DNA of 64,000 nt from Mesorhizobium qingshengii (GCF_027563465.1 NZ_JAPFQA010000002.1:806001-870000), one strand, 5' to 3'; numbered from the stretch's first letter, positions 42,298 to 51,082 are shown. The notes: generated by a model not told the origin, from the sequence alone. Numbers and translations are program-made.

Positions 42298-43239
42298 GTG
42301 ATTGAAATGTCGATATCGCGGGCAAAATCAACATTGCAGGACGTTCCTCCAGTCGCCCTTGCGGCCAACGGCAAAGTGCTGTCGACGGCGACGAACCGGT
42401 TGGGGTATCTCACCCCGACCGATCCGTCCGCCGGCATCGAGACCATTCGCCACCTCTACGGGATGCAAGGCTATGTCTGGCTCAAAGGCCTGTTGCCACG
42501 CAGCAAGGTGATCGATTTTCGCGGCTGGGTATTTTCGCATCTGGCGGATACGGGTTTGGTCAGGCCTGGGCTCGATCCTGCGCTCGGCATGGCGGCGGCC
42601 GGCGCATTCGACCGGAAATTGGCCGATCGCCGCATCATGTCGCTGGTCCGGTCAGCCGCTTATGAAGGCTTTTGCGCGCAACCGCTCTTGACCCGTTTCA
42701 TGGACGAATTCCTGGGCGGGCTGTCCTACCTGCACAAGCGAAAGATCATGCGTTTCACCCAGCCGGGATCGCCTGTCGCGACGCCGGCGCATTATGATCT
42801 TGTCTATCTGCGCGGCGGCACCAGCCGTGTCGTTACGGCCTGGATACCCCTGGGCGACATTTCAGTTGATATGGGCGGCCTGGTCTATCTCGAGGGGTCG
42901 CATGCGATCGGCGTCGGCATGGAAGCCCGGTTCAACGAGAACAATGCCGGCCTGGATGCTCAGGAACGGATCAGCGCCTACAACCGCAACATGACCGAGG
43001 GCGGCTGGGTGTCGAAAGATCTGCCCGAAATGGCCGAGCGGTTTGATACGCGCTGGCTGATCGCGGATTTCGAGGCGGGCGACGTCGTGCTTCACTCGCC
43101 CTACATGATCCATGCCTCGACGACCAACCAGAGCCCAGACGGGCGAATCCGGCTGTCCACGGACATCCGTTTTCAAAACGTCGATGATGAAATCGACGCG
43201 CGGTGGGCGAACCACTGGAGTCTGGACGACATGCTCTAG
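42298..43239 (+). CDS. Phytanoyl-CoA dioxygenase (PhyH) family protein
   Basis: A 313-residue Fe(II)/2-oxoglutarate oxygenase-like protein. The iron triad fits His and Asp in AHYDLVYLRGG and a distal His in HSPYMIHAS, with the 2-oxoglutarate Arg in IRLSTDIRF. It would hydroxylate an unknown small substrate. The start may be GTG 42298 (GGAAG 6-10 nt upstream) or ATG 42307. It is divergently paired with an AraC regulator. The stop TAG lies in the first TGCTCTAG end of the repeat that follows. Confidence 0.85.
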   Translation: MIEMSISRAKSTLQDVPPVALAANGKVLSTATNRLGYLTPTDPSAGIETIRHLYGMQGYVWLKGLLPRSKVIDFRGWVFSHLADTGLVRPGLDPALGMAAAGAFDRKLADRRIMSLVRSAAYEGFCAQPLLTRFMDEFLGGLSYLHKRKIMRFTQPGSPVATPAHYDLVYLRGGTSRVVTAWIPLGDISVDMGGLVYLEGSHAIGVGMEARFNENNAGLDAQERISAYNRNMTEGGWVSKDLPEMAERFDTRWLIADFEAGDVVLHSPYMIHASTTNQSPDGRIRLSTDIRFQNVDDEIDARWANHWSLDDML

Positions 43240-43341
43240 ATCAGTTCACCGTTTCACGGAAACGGCAAACCGCTCTAACTCTTTGTTTTGACGCAATTCC
43301 GGACGGAAAACCGTTTCACACTTTTCCTGGAATTGCTCTAG
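43232..43341. repeat. Palindromic repeat element with TGCTCTAG ends
   Basis: The element carries ccgtttcacggaaacgg (43249-43265) and the stretch ttgacgcaattccggacgg common in rhizobial intergenic repeats. It is bounded by direct copies of TGCTCTAG at 43232-43239 and 43334-43341. The stop codons of both convergent genes (PhyH TAG; rsmB TAG on the minus strand) fall inside these ends. A related cgtttcatggaaacg motif occurs at 63065-63079. Confidence 0.7.
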
Positions 43342-44726
43342 GATGTTCGACGCATGCGGGCGGCGAAGAAGCCATCTAGCCCCGAGCGTTCCGGCGCGCC
43401 GAGGTCGAGATCGGCGGGCGTCGTGCGCAGCGTGCCTTGCGGCGTCAGGAACGGGTCGATCCCGGCAATCTCGCCTTGCCGCAGCGGATCGTCGACGACC
43501 GCCGCCGTCGCCTTGAGGAAGGCGCGATGCAGGTCTTCGCCCTCGAGCGGGTCGAGCGAACAGTTGGAAAAGACGATCCTGCCGCCGGGCCTGACGAGGG
43601 TGACGGCGCGGGCGAGCAGCCTGCGTTGCAGGTCCGCGAGCTTTTCGACATCGGCCGCCGTCTTGGTCCATGGCACGTCGGGATGCCGCCGCACCGTGCC
43701 GGTCGACGAGCAGGGAGCGTCGAGGAGAACGGCGTCGAACAGCTCTTCCGGCTGGTATTTGAGCAGATCGGCCTGGACGATGTCGGCGGACAGGCCGAGG
43801 CGGTCGAGATTCTGCGCCAACCGGGCCAGCCGGTTCTTCGAAGTGTCGACCGCGGTGACCTTGGCGCCCGCGAGAATCAATTGCGCGGTCTTGCCGCCGG
43901 GGGCGGCGCAGAGATCGGCGACGCGCAGGCCCCTGACATCGCCGAACAGCCTTGCCGGAAGGCTGGCCGCCGCATCCTGAACCCACCAGGCACCTTCGGC
44001 AAAGCCCGGCAATTCGGTGACGGGACCAGCAAGCTTCTCCACTCGCACCGTACCGGTCGGCAGGACGATGCCGCCGAGCTGTTCGGCCCAGAGTTGGGGA
44101 TCGGCCTTGACCGAGAAGTCGACAGGCGCCTCGTGCCGGTGCGCGGCGAGAATCTGCCTCGCCTTCTCCATGCCGTAGGCGGCCTTCAGCCGGTCGGAAA
44201 ACCATTTCGGGGCTTCGTCGGTGGCGGCAAGCGCGGCCGGCAGCTCGGTTTCCTTGGCGCGGGCCAGCGTGCGCAGCACGCCGTTGACCAGGCCGGAGAA
44301 GCGCACGGTGCGCGGATCGGACTTGGCGTGGGTCACGGCCAGGTCGACGGCGGCGCTGTCGGGAATGTCGAGGAACAGGATCTGCGCCGCCGCGACATGC
44401 AATATGTGCGACAGGGCGGTGGCGTTGGGCGGCAGCGGCTTTTCCAGGCGCCGCGCCAGCAGCCCCGTGATGGTCATGCGATAGCGCAGCGCGGTGACCA
44501 GGATGGCGCGGACCAGGCCACGGTCGCGCATGTCGAGCGCCTTGTATTGCGGATGGCCGTTTTCGTGATCGGTCAGCCCGTCAAGCGGCGTCCTGGCATC
44601 GATGACGGCGGCAAGCAGGCGCGCCGCCGCCTTGCGGGCGGCGAGGCCGGCGACGAATTCGCCACCTCCATTGTGTTCCTGATCGCCTGAAACCGTGCGC
44701 CGAGGTGCCCTGTCCGCCACGTTCAC
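43338..44726 (-). CDS. rsmB: 16S rRNA m5C967 methyltransferase RsmB
   Basis: A 462-residue enzyme that methylates C5 of a 16S rRNA cytosine using SAM. The N-terminal NusB-like domain spans about 20-160. The methyltransferase core has [13 protein letters not shown] (SAM loop), [15 protein letters not shown] (release Cys) and [13 protein letters not shown] (catalytic Cys). In most RsmB proteins the second motif reads TCS; here it is NCS, with the Cys kept. I chose the GTG at 44726 because it overlaps the htpX stop as GTGA and gives the normal length. Its stop is supplied by a repeat element. Confidence 0.93.
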   Translation of the reverse strand: MNVADRAPRRTVSGDQEHNGGGEFVAGLAARKAAARLLAAVIDARTPLDGLTDHENGHPQYKALDMRDRGLVRAILVTALRYRMTITGLLARRLEKPLPPNATALSHILHVAAAQILFLDIPDSAAVDLAVTHAKSDPRTVRFSGLVNGVLRTLARAKETELPAALAATDEAPKWFSDRLKAAYGMEKARQILAAHRHEAPVDFSVKADPQLWAEQLGGIVLPTGTVRVEKLAGPVTELPGFAEGAWWVQDAAASLPARLFGDVRGLRVADLCAAPGGKTAQLILAGAKVTAVDTSKNRLARLAQNLDRLGLSADIVQADLLKYQPEELFDAVLLDAPCSSTGTVRRHPDVPWTKTAADVEKLADLQRRLLARAVTLVRPGGRIVFSNCSLDPLEGEDLHRAFLKATAAVVDDPLRQGEIAGIDPFLTPQGTLRTTPADLDLGAPERSGLDGFFAARMRRTS

Positions 44727-45745
44727 GACCACCGGCCCTTGGGCCCGGTCGGGTTCCGGCCCCACGGGTTGGGTTTCGGCTTGGCCGGGTCCGCCGGCTG
44801 TTCCGGCCGCGCGGCCTGGTCCCACGGGCCTGAAGGCCGCTGTTCGTCCGCCTGCCGTGGCGTCGGGGCCTGGCGCGGGGCGGCCTGGGCGTCGCCGCCG
44901 GCCATCTGCCGCGCCATCGCCTGAAGGGCGGCGATGCGGTTCTCGGTGCTCGGGTGGGTGGAGAACAGACTGTCCATGCGCTCGCCGGAGAGAGGATTGA
45001 TGATGAAGAGGTGGGCCATTGCCGGGTTGCGCTCGGCATCGGGGTTGGGAATGCGTTCAGCGCCACGGGCGATCTTGTCAAGCGCGGACGCCAGCCAGAG
45101 CGGGTGTCCACAGATTTCGGCGCCGCGCCGGTCGGCTTCGTATTCGCGGGTACGGCTGACCGCCATCTGCACGACCATGGCGGCAAAGGGCGCCACGATC
45201 ATCGCCGCCAACACGCCGACAAAGCCGAACGGGTTGTTGTTGTCGCGATTGCCGCCGAGGAAGAAGGCGAAATTGCCGAGCATCGAGATGGCACCGGCAA
45301 AGGTCGCCACGATCGTCATGGTCAGCGTGTCTCGGTGCTGGACGTGTGCGAGTTCATGCGCCATCACCGCGGCGACTTCCTCATGCGTCAGTGCCTGCAA
45401 AAGGCCGGTGGAGGCCGCGACCGCCGCATTCTGTGGGTTGCGTCCGGTGGCGAAAGCGTTCGGCTGCGCATTGTCGATCAGATAGGTCTTCGGCATCGGC
45501 AGACCGGCACGCTCGGCGAGGCCCTGGACGATCGCGTGGTATTCGGGCGCGTTTCTTTCGTCGACCTCGACAGCGCGGTTCATCGACAGCACCATCTTGT
45601 CGGCGTTCCAGTAGCTGAACAGATTGGTGCCGGCGGCGATCACCAGGGCGATCATCATGCCGCCCGATCCGCCGATCAGGAAACCGACACCCATGAACAG
45701 CGCGGTCATCGCGGCAAGAAGCATGGCGGTGCGAAGTGTGTTCAT
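44723..45745 (-). CDS. htpX: Membrane zinc protease HtpX
   Basis: A 340-residue inner-membrane metalloprotease of family M48 involved in membrane protein quality control. Two N-terminal helices precede the zinc motif [10 protein letters not shown] (about 133-142). Two further helices follow, and [16 protein letters not shown] supplies the third ligand. The C-terminal 50 residues are Pro/Gln-rich and disordered, longer than in E. coli. It is coupled to rsmB by a 4-base overlap. A sigma-32-type promoter lies upstream. Confidence 0.95.
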   Translation of the reverse strand: MNTLRTAMLLAAMTALFMGVGFLIGGSGGMMIALVIAAGTNLFSYWNADKMVLSMNRAVEVDERNAPEYHAIVQGLAERAGLPMPKTYLIDNAQPNAFATGRNPQNAAVAASTGLLQALTHEEVAAVMAHELAHVQHRDTLTMTIVATFAGAISMLGNFAFFLGGNRDNNNPFGFVGVLAAMIVAPFAAMVVQMAVSRTREYEADRRGAEICGHPLWLASALDKIARGAERIPNPDAERNPAMAHLFIINPLSGERMDSLFSTHPSTENRIAALQAMARQMAGGDAQAAPRQAPTPRQADEQRPSGPWDQAARPEQPADPAKPKPNPWGRNPTGPKGRWS

Positions 45746-45804
45746 CGTCTGCTCCTATCCAGAGGGCGGCAAAAAGGGGTCGATCGGTGCGGGTTCATCG
45801 CTAT

Positions 45805-45833
45805 ATGATGGGAAACGCCAGGTCCCGTTTCAA
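45805..45833 (-). promoter_or_regulatory. Candidate RpoH (sigma-32) promoter of htpX
   Basis: On the minus strand, TTGAAA (complement of 45828-45833) is followed after 15 bp by CCCATCAT (complement of 45805-45812), close to the heat-shock pattern CTTGAAA-N13-15-CCCCATNT. The expected start leaves a leader of about 50 nt before the htpX ATG at 45745. htpX is heat-induced in other bacteria. Confidence 0.5.
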
Positions 45834-45850
45834 TCCGCCGGAAATATCGC

Positions 45851-46072
45851 ATGAACGACGAAACCAGTAAAACGCCTGCCGGCCAAGGTGGCGACGCGCC
45901 GCAAAAAATGCTGACGCCGGCCGCGCGCCGCGCGCTGGCCGAGGCCGAGGCACGGCGGCAAGACTATCGCCAGAAGGAAGCCGCGATGCCGAAGGAAATC
46001 GGCGGCCGTGGCGGCAAGGAACCCGGCCGCTACGGCGACTGGGAGGTCAAGGGATTGACCAGCGATTTCTAG
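45851..46072 (+). CDS. DUF1674 protein (succinate dehydrogenase assembly factor 4-like)
   Basis: A 73-residue protein. The C-terminal KEPGRYGDWEVKGLTSDF is the DUF1674 signature, shared with mitochondrial Sdh8/SDHAF4, which binds flavinated SdhA during complex II assembly. The N-terminal half is charged and likely helical. It is divergent from htpX (105 bp) and convergent with the HAD gene (8 bp between stops). Confidence 0.85.
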   Translation: MNDETSKTPAGQGGDAPQKMLTPAARRALAEAEARRQDYRQKEAAMPKEIGGRGGKEPGRYGDWEVKGLTSDF

Positions 46073-46080
46073 CGCCTGGT

Positions 46081-46746
46081 CTAGGCGGCGCTGCGCTGCG
46101 GCTCCAGCGCGATCCAGCCACGCTCGTCGATGGTGATGCCGATCATGTCGTAACCAGCGATCGCTGCATGTTGCGTGGACTGCGGATGCTGGTGCGTGGC
46201 GTTGATCACCATAACCGCGGCCTCCGCCGCCTCTGCAGCCGCTATGCCGGCTGGAGCATCCTCGAATACGAGGCAATCACGTGCATCGAAGCCGAGCCGG
46301 TTCGCGCCGAGCCGGAAGCAATCGGGCGCCGGCTTGCCACGGGAAACATCTTCCGCCGCGACGAGGACGGAAGGGACGGGAATGCCGGCAGCCACCATGC
46401 GCAACAGCGCCAGCTCGCGTGGCGCTGAAGTCACGATCGCCCAGCGCTCAGGCGGCAGCGAATTGAGAAACGCCGCGGCGCCGGCGATCTGCACAATGCC
46501 ATCCAGATCGGCGGCTTCGGCCTTCAGCAGCAGATCGGCTTCATATGCCGGATCGACTCCCGGGAGGGCCAGGCCGGCAATCGTCTCGATCGCCCGCACG
46601 CCATGGATCGTCGGCAGGAAGGCGGCAACGTCCAGGCCCTGCCGCCGCGCCCAATCGCTCCACACCCGTTCCGCCGATGCGATGGAATTGATGAGCGTGC
46701 CGTCCATGTCGAAGAGGAAGGCGGCGAATTTTCTGCCTGCGAACAT
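46081..46746 (-). CDS. HAD-superfamily phosphatase (sugar-phosphatase type)
   Basis: A 221-residue HAD-IA phosphatase. The nucleophile motif is FLFDMDGTLINS (Asp17 and Asp19 region), motif II is IVTSAPRELA, the Lys is in SRGKPAPDCF, and the acidic motif is LVFEDAPAGI. The cap region and AAEAAEAAVMVI resemble sugar-phosphate or glycerol-phosphate phosphatases (YfbT/GPP group). ATG 46746 is chosen because it precedes the nucleophile by the usual distance; a longer frame to 46890 is unconserved. Confidence 0.88.
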   Translation of the reverse strand: MFAGRKFAAFLFDMDGTLINSIASAERVWSDWARRQGLDVAAFLPTIHGVRAIETIAGLALPGVDPAYEADLLLKAEAADLDGIVQIAGAAAFLNSLPPERWAIVTSAPRELALLRMVAAGIPVPSVLVAAEDVSRGKPAPDCFRLGANRLGFDARDCLVFEDAPAGIAAAEAAEAAVMVINATHQHPQSTQHAAIAGYDMIGITIDERGWIALEPQRSAA

Positions 46747-46912
46747 GGTTTTCCTTGAATCGGGGGGCGTGTCGAGGGAAGGCCCAACCGTAACGTCAAG
46801 GCGCCGGCATGGGAAGGCGCGGACTGGACTTTTCAATCGACCCGGGGAACCACGGCATCCCTCCCGCGTTTGAGCAAAACTGTTTTCCACGACGATCGAA
46901 GGGGACCCCGCG

Positions 46913-47782
46913 ATGCTGATCCGGCTCGGCTACGAAATCGCCATCGAATGCGCCGAGGCTACCCCGGTGATTTCCCTGCTCGAGATCCACAAGGACAGGC
47001 AGGCCGACATCAAGCGGCAGACGCGCGTGCTGACATCGCCTTCGGTGCCGACCAGGCTCTACCATGACCTGCACGGCAATGGCTGCCGCCGCTTCACGGC
47101 GCCCGCCGGCGGCTTTCGCATCCTCTACGATGCGGTAATCGAGGACAGCGGCGAGACGGACGAGGTCAATACGCTGGCCAGGGAAGTGCCGGTGGCGGAA
47201 CTGCCCGACGAGGTGCTCGGTTATCTCCTGGGCAGCCGCTATTGCGAGACCGATCATCTCAGCAATCTCGCCTGGCAACTGTTCGGCCATCTGCCGCCCG
47301 GCTGGGCACGGGTGCAGGCGATCGTCGACTATGTCCACAACCGCCTGTCCTTCGGCTATGGCTATGCCCGCTCGACCCGCACGGCCGCACAGGCGCATGA
47401 GGAGCGGGTCGGGGTCTGCCGTGACTTCGCTCATCTGGCGATCACGCTGTGCCGCTGCATGAACATTCCGGCTCGCTATGTGAACGGCTATCTCGGCGAC
47501 ATCGGCGTGCCGGTCGATCCGGCGCCGATGGATTTCTCGGCCTGGCTGGAAGTGTTCCTCGACGGCAAGTGGTACACGTTCGATGCCCGCCACAACACGC
47601 CGAGGATCGGCCGCGTCGTCATCGCGCGCGGCCGCGATGCCACCGACGTGCCGCTGCTGCACAGCTTTGGCCAACACCGGCTCAACCTCTTCAAGGTGTG
47701 GACCTACGAACAGGACGGCAATCTGTTCAATCCGCCCTATCACGGCGTCGACAGGACCGTCAGCGCGCGGATGCTGGCCTAG
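46913..47782 (+). CDS. Transglutaminase-like family protein
   Basis: A 289-residue cytoplasmic protein. The N-terminal beta domain (MLIRLGYEIAIECAEATPVI) is followed by a transglutaminase-like core with the Cys in ERVGVCRDFAHLAITLCR. In the region where the catalytic His normally stands (H-A-W-V-E), the sequence is FSAWLEVFLDGKWYTFDARH, so the His is replaced by Ser while the Asp is kept. RYCETDHLSNLAWQLFG is typical of this alphaproteobacterial subgroup. Protease, amidase or non-catalytic roles are possible. Confidence 0.82.
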   Translation: MLIRLGYEIAIECAEATPVISLLEIHKDRQADIKRQTRVLTSPSVPTRLYHDLHGNGCRRFTAPAGGFRILYDAVIEDSGETDEVNTLAREVPVAELPDEVLGYLLGSRYCETDHLSNLAWQLFGHLPPGWARVQAIVDYVHNRLSFGYGYARSTRTAAQAHEERVGVCRDFAHLAITLCRCMNIPARYVNGYLGDIGVPVDPAPMDFSAWLEVFLDGKWYTFDARHNTPRIGRVVIARGRDATDVPLLHSFGQHRLNLFKVWTYEQDGNLFNPPYHGVDRTVSARMLA

Positions 47783-48101
47783 CCTCCGGCGCACGCCATA
47801 TTCTTAGTCCTGCGGCTTCAGGACAGCTGGTCCGCTTCGGCACACAGACCCCGTGCCGCAACGGGACGCCATCGGGCATTCCGCGATCCCTGGGTCTGAT
47901 CATGGTAAGCGGTTCGTAAACGCCGCCGCGCCCGTGGCTTTCCGTTTACCTGTTGTTCACCTTCTTGCAGTCCGAAACCAAGCAAAAACAATGCGTTGCT
48001 TGTGAGCCCTCTCGCCTGGTGGGGCGTAGCGGCGTCAACCGGCTGGAATCCTGCATTGCCCTGCCCGCGGCGATAAGGCCGAGGCATGCGGAGGCTGTTG
48101 G
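47783..48101. other. Intergenic region before TadG-like gene
   Basis: No gene is supported in these 319 bp. The stretch around 47950-48000 is AT-richer and may hold the promoter of the TadG-like gene, but no convincing -35/-10 pair is visible. Confidence 0.5.
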
Positions 48102-49463
48102 ATGCGGAATTACGGGGGTCTTGTTCACGCGGTTGGCGGTTTCGCCAGACATCGCGGTGGAAATTTCGCGGTCCTGTTCGGCCTTGCCGCGTCGGTCTTG
48201 TCGCTGGGTGTTGGCTTTTCCGTCAACGTATCACAGCTCTACAATGCCAGATCGAGCCTGCAGGGCGTGGTCGACGCCGCCGTGACCTCGACGGCGCGTG
48301 ATCTGACGACCGGCGTCATCAAGGAAGCCGATGCCAACAAATCGGTGCAGGCCTTTCTCGATGCCAACAGCCAGGCAGGCATCCTGCAGGCCGGCCAGAT
48401 CGTGCTGGACAAGCTGACGCTCGACAAGAACGCCAAGACGGTCCAGGCGGACGTCCATGTCGATGTCGCCTTGTTCTTCCCGATTCTTGGCATGGGCGAC
48501 ATGAAACGCGTCGCCGCCTCGACGACGGCGCTCTATTCGGACAAGACCATCGAAGTGGCGATGATGCTCGACGTGACCGGCTCGATGGCGGGTCAGAAGA
48601 TCAAGGATCTGAAGGCGGCGGCGAGCAATGCGGTGGACAGTTTCCTGGGCAACCAGGATCCGACCAGGCCCAGGGTGCGGGTTTCCATCGTGCCTTACGC
48701 CAATTCGGTCAATGCGGATGCTCTCGCCGACAGCACAGTCTATGTCGAAACCAAAGCGAGCCAGCGCAAACAGGCGCCCGGCAACACGAGTGCACAGCCT
48801 GCTTCGGCCTCGCCGCGCCCTGACAATTGCGCCACCGAACGCAAGGGCGCCGACCAGTATTCGGACGCGGGTCCTGGCTCGAGCATGGTCAATCGCGACT
48901 ACCTGCTGTCGAGCTTTGCCGCAAACACCCGGACCGCCGCCTGCCCGGCCGCCGCACTCGTCCCGTTGACGGCCGACGCCAGCGCACTCAAGAACGTCAT
49001 CAAGGATTTTGTCGCGTCGGGCGGGACAGCCGGCCATATCGGCGTGCAATGGACCTGGTACATGCTGTCGGAAAGCTGGGGCAGCGTGATGAAAGCCTCG
49101 GAACGGCCCGCCAGGATGGATCCGAAGAAAGTCGCCAAATATGCGATCCTGATGACGGATGGCGAATTCAACCTGTCCTATTTCGACGCCAACACTGTCG
49201 GCGAGGTCTACAACGACGCCGGCAAGGAACCGACCCGCGCGGCGGCAAAGAAGCTCTGCGCTGCCATGCGTGACAAAGGCATCGAAATCTTCACCATCGG
49301 CTTCAATCTCGAAGAGGCAAATGCCGAGGCGACGCTGCAGGATTGCGCCAGCGCGGACAGCGTCTCGATCAAGCATTTCTATCAGGCTGCCAACGGTGCC
49401 GAACTGGACAGCGCGTTTCAGACGATTGCCCGTAACATCGAAACCCTGGCGCTGACCAAGTAG
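48102..49463 (+). CDS. TadG-like pilus assembly protein with vWA domain
   Basis: A 453-residue protein. Residues about 17-40 form one N-terminal membrane helix (GGNFAVLFGLAASVLSLGVG), typical of TadE/TadG pseudopilin-type starts. A von Willebrand A domain from about 150 has the MIDAS-like DVTGSMAG and a later MTDGEF. A low-complexity loop (about 225-255) interrupts it. TadG proteins act in Flp pilus assembly or surface adhesion, but no other tad gene is nearby, so this is an orphan copy. It ends just before a bidirectional terminator. Confidence 0.85.
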   Translation: MRNYGGLVHAVGGFARHRGGNFAVLFGLAASVLSLGVGFSVNVSQLYNARSSLQGVVDAAVTSTARDLTTGVIKEADANKSVQAFLDANSQAGILQAGQIVLDKLTLDKNAKTVQADVHVDVALFFPILGMGDMKRVAASTTALYSDKTIEVAMMLDVTGSMAGQKIKDLKAAASNAVDSFLGNQDPTRPRVRVSIVPYANSVNADALADSTVYVETKASQRKQAPGNTSAQPASASPRPDNCATERKGADQYSDAGPGSSMVNRDYLLSSFAANTRTAACPAAALVPLTADASALKNVIKDFVASGGTAGHIGVQWTWYMLSESWGSVMKASERPARMDPKKVAKYAILMTDGEFNLSYFDANTVGEVYNDAGKEPTRAAAKKLCAAMRDKGIEIFTIGFNLEEANAEATLQDCASADSVSIKHFYQAANGAELDSAFQTIARNIETLALTK

Positions 49464-49474
49464 TCCAAACGGAA

Positions 49475-49507
49475 AAGGCCGCCGCTTCTTTCGAAGCCGG
49501 CGGCCTT
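49475..49507. terminator. Bidirectional terminator
   Basis: AAGGCCGCCG (49475-49484) pairs with 49498-49507, and CTTC/GAAG extends the stem to a TTTC loop with one bulged base. On the minus strand it is followed by TTTTCCGTTT, so it ends the small peptide unit; on the plus strand it lies 12 bp after the TadG-like stop. Confidence 0.8.
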
Positions 49508-49540
49508 CCGTGTTTCCGTCCGTGGCGCGGCCCTGGCGGC

Positions 49541-49560
49541 GACCTAGGAGGTCACCCGCC
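49541..49560 (-). promoter_or_regulatory. Anti-SD-like element in small peptide transcript
   Basis: The minus strand reads ACCTCCT at 49546-49552, complementary to AGGAGGT in the ribosome site of the 23-codon ORF upstream. It lies in a GC-rich hairpin region (GACCT-CCT-AGGTC). It could sequester the ribosome site in cis or act on other mRNAs. Confidence 0.35.
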
Positions 49561-49574
49561 GCGCATCTCGCGCC

Positions 49575-49646
49575 TTAACGGGAAGACTGCTTCCCGAAAG
49601 TGCAATCCGCTGAGGCCACGTTCTGGAAAACGAAATCACTCGACAT
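49575..49646 (-). CDS. 23-codon peptide ORF with full-length Shine-Dalgarno
   Basis: On the minus strand an ATG at 49646 opens 23 codons ending in TAA (49575-49577). The peptide starts MSSDFVFQNVASADC and has one Cys (residue 15) and a basic tail KQSSR. The 15 bases GAAAGGAGGTGATCC before it are fully complementary to the 16S rRNA 3' tail, with 7 nt between AGGAGG and ATG. A perfect hairpin, CGGGAAG-loop-CTTCCCG (49579-49596), covers its last codons. A GC-rich hairpin and a strong terminator follow. I know no family with this sequence. It could be a small protein, a leader peptide, or a dual-function small RNA. Confidence 0.5.
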   Translation of the reverse strand: MSSDFVFQNVASADCTFGKQSSR

Positions 49647-49813
49647 CGGATCACCTCCTTTCGATTTGTTGAACACGCACAGATGATGGGGTCTCATTTG
49701 GAAAATGACAAGGCGTCACCTTCAAAAAGCCGGGTGGTGTGTCTTTCCAGACGGGCCGGCTTGCAGTTCAGGGGCAAAGAGACAACATTGTTGCACTCGC
49801 TTCGGGAGGAAGC

Positions 49814-51082
49814 ATGGACGCCACCGACAAGGCCGCGCGGATCGTCCGAACGGTCGTTGAGACGCTGAAGCCGGGCTTTGCGGTCAAGCTGTGGACCGGC
49901 GAGCGGATTGGCCCCGCCACCGGCCCGGTGCTCACCATCAACGACCAGGATATTGCCTGGCAGATCATTCGCCGCCCCTCCTTCTCGACGCTGATCGAGA
50001 TGTGGATCTCCAAGGCGGTCGATATCGAAGACGGATCACTGTTTGATTTCTACGCCCTGCCTTCGCAAGGCAAGCTCAGGTCGAAACTCAAGGCATTGCC
50101 GAAACTGGCGATCCTGCGCGACTTGCCCGCCGTTCTGTTTTCGAGAAAGCAGATGACAACGCGGGTCGATCTTGCCGGACGAAACCCTTTCGTCAGCGGA
50201 TCGAGCAAGGAGGCGATCCAGCACCACTATGACATCTCGAACGCCTTCTACCGGCTCTTCCTCGACGAACGCATGGTCTACAGCTGCGGTTACTTCAAGG
50301 ATTTCGCCAACGGCATCGATGAGGCGCAGGCCGACAAGCTCGACCACATCTGCCGCAAGCTGCGGCTGAGGCCCGGTGAAAGATTGCTCGACATAGGCTG
50401 CGGCTGGGGAGCGATGCTGATCCATGCCGCGAAAAATTATGGCGTCACCGGCCACGGCGTCTCGCTGTCTGAAGCCCAGACGAAACTTGCCCGTGAGCGC
50501 ATTCGCGCCGAGGGGCTGGAGGACAAGATCACCATCGAGATAAAATCCTATGCCGAGCTCACTGGCACGTTCGACAAGATATCGTCGATCGGCATGTTCG
50601 AGCATCTGGGGCTCGCCAACCATGCCGCCTACTTTTCCGCCGTCCACCGGCTGCTGAAGCCAGGCGGCATCTATCTGCATCACGCCATCACCAGGCGCAG
50701 CAAGGGCGACATGAAGAAGACCCTGCGCAAGGGGCCGGAATACAAGGCGCTGATCAAATACATCTTCCCCGGCGGTGAACTCGACACGATCGGCATGACG
50801 CTCGGCAATCTCGAAGCGCACGGCTTCCTCGTCCACGATGTCGAGAATCTGCGCGAGCATTATGCGCGCACCTGCAGGCTGTGGGCCGAGCGCCTTCATG
50901 CACAATTCGACGAGGCGATTGCCGAGGTCGGCGAGGCCAAGGCGCGTCTGTGGCTGCTCTACCTGACCGGCTGTTCGATCACCTTCGAACGCGCATCGGC
51001 GCAGATTTTCCAGACTGTCGCCACCAGGCGCGCGCGTGGCCCGAGCGGCCTGCCGCCGACGCGGGCCGACCTCTATCGGTAG
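49814..51082 (+). CDS. Cyclopropane-fatty-acyl-phospholipid synthase family protein
   Basis: A 422-residue SAM-dependent enzyme that adds a methylene bridge to unsaturated phospholipid acyl chains. The SAM loop is LLDIGCGWGAMLIHAAKNYG, preceded by EAIQHHYDISNAFYRLFLDERMVYSCGYF and followed by SSIGMFEHLG, all CFA synthase hallmarks. ATG 49814 follows GGGAGGAAGC; the frame before it lacks homology. Its stop lies one base before the convergent MOSC stop. Rhizobia often have two such genes. Confidence 0.93.
   Translation: MDATDKAARIVRTVVETLKPGFAVKLWTGERIGPATGPVLTINDQDIAWQIIRRPSFSTLIEMWISKAVDIEDGSLFDFYALPSQGKLRSKLKALPKLAILRDLPAVLFSRKQMTTRVDLAGRNPFVSGSSKEAIQHHYDISNAFYRLFLDERMVYSCGYFKDFANGIDEAQADKLDHICRKLRLRPGERLLDIGCGWGAMLIHAAKNYGVTGHGVSLSEAQTKLARERIRAEGLEDKITIEIKSYAELTGTFDKISSIGMFEHLGLANHAAYFSAVHRLLKPGGIYLHHAITRRSKGDMKKTLRKGPEYKALIKYIFPGGELDTIGMTLGNLEAHGFLVHDVENLREHYARTCRLWAERLHAQFDEAIAEVGEAKARLWLLYLTGCSITFERASAQIFQTVATRRARGPSGLPPTRADLYR

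Noticed and set aside
43232-43341. An IS element
   Set aside because: About 100 bp with no transposase; fits a dispersed palindromic repeat.
49646-49661. 16S rRNA 3'-end fragment on the plus strand (ggatcacctcctttc)
   Set aside because: Only about 15 bases match and no other rRNA sequence flanks them; read on the minus strand it is a Shine-Dalgarno site correctly placed before an ATG.
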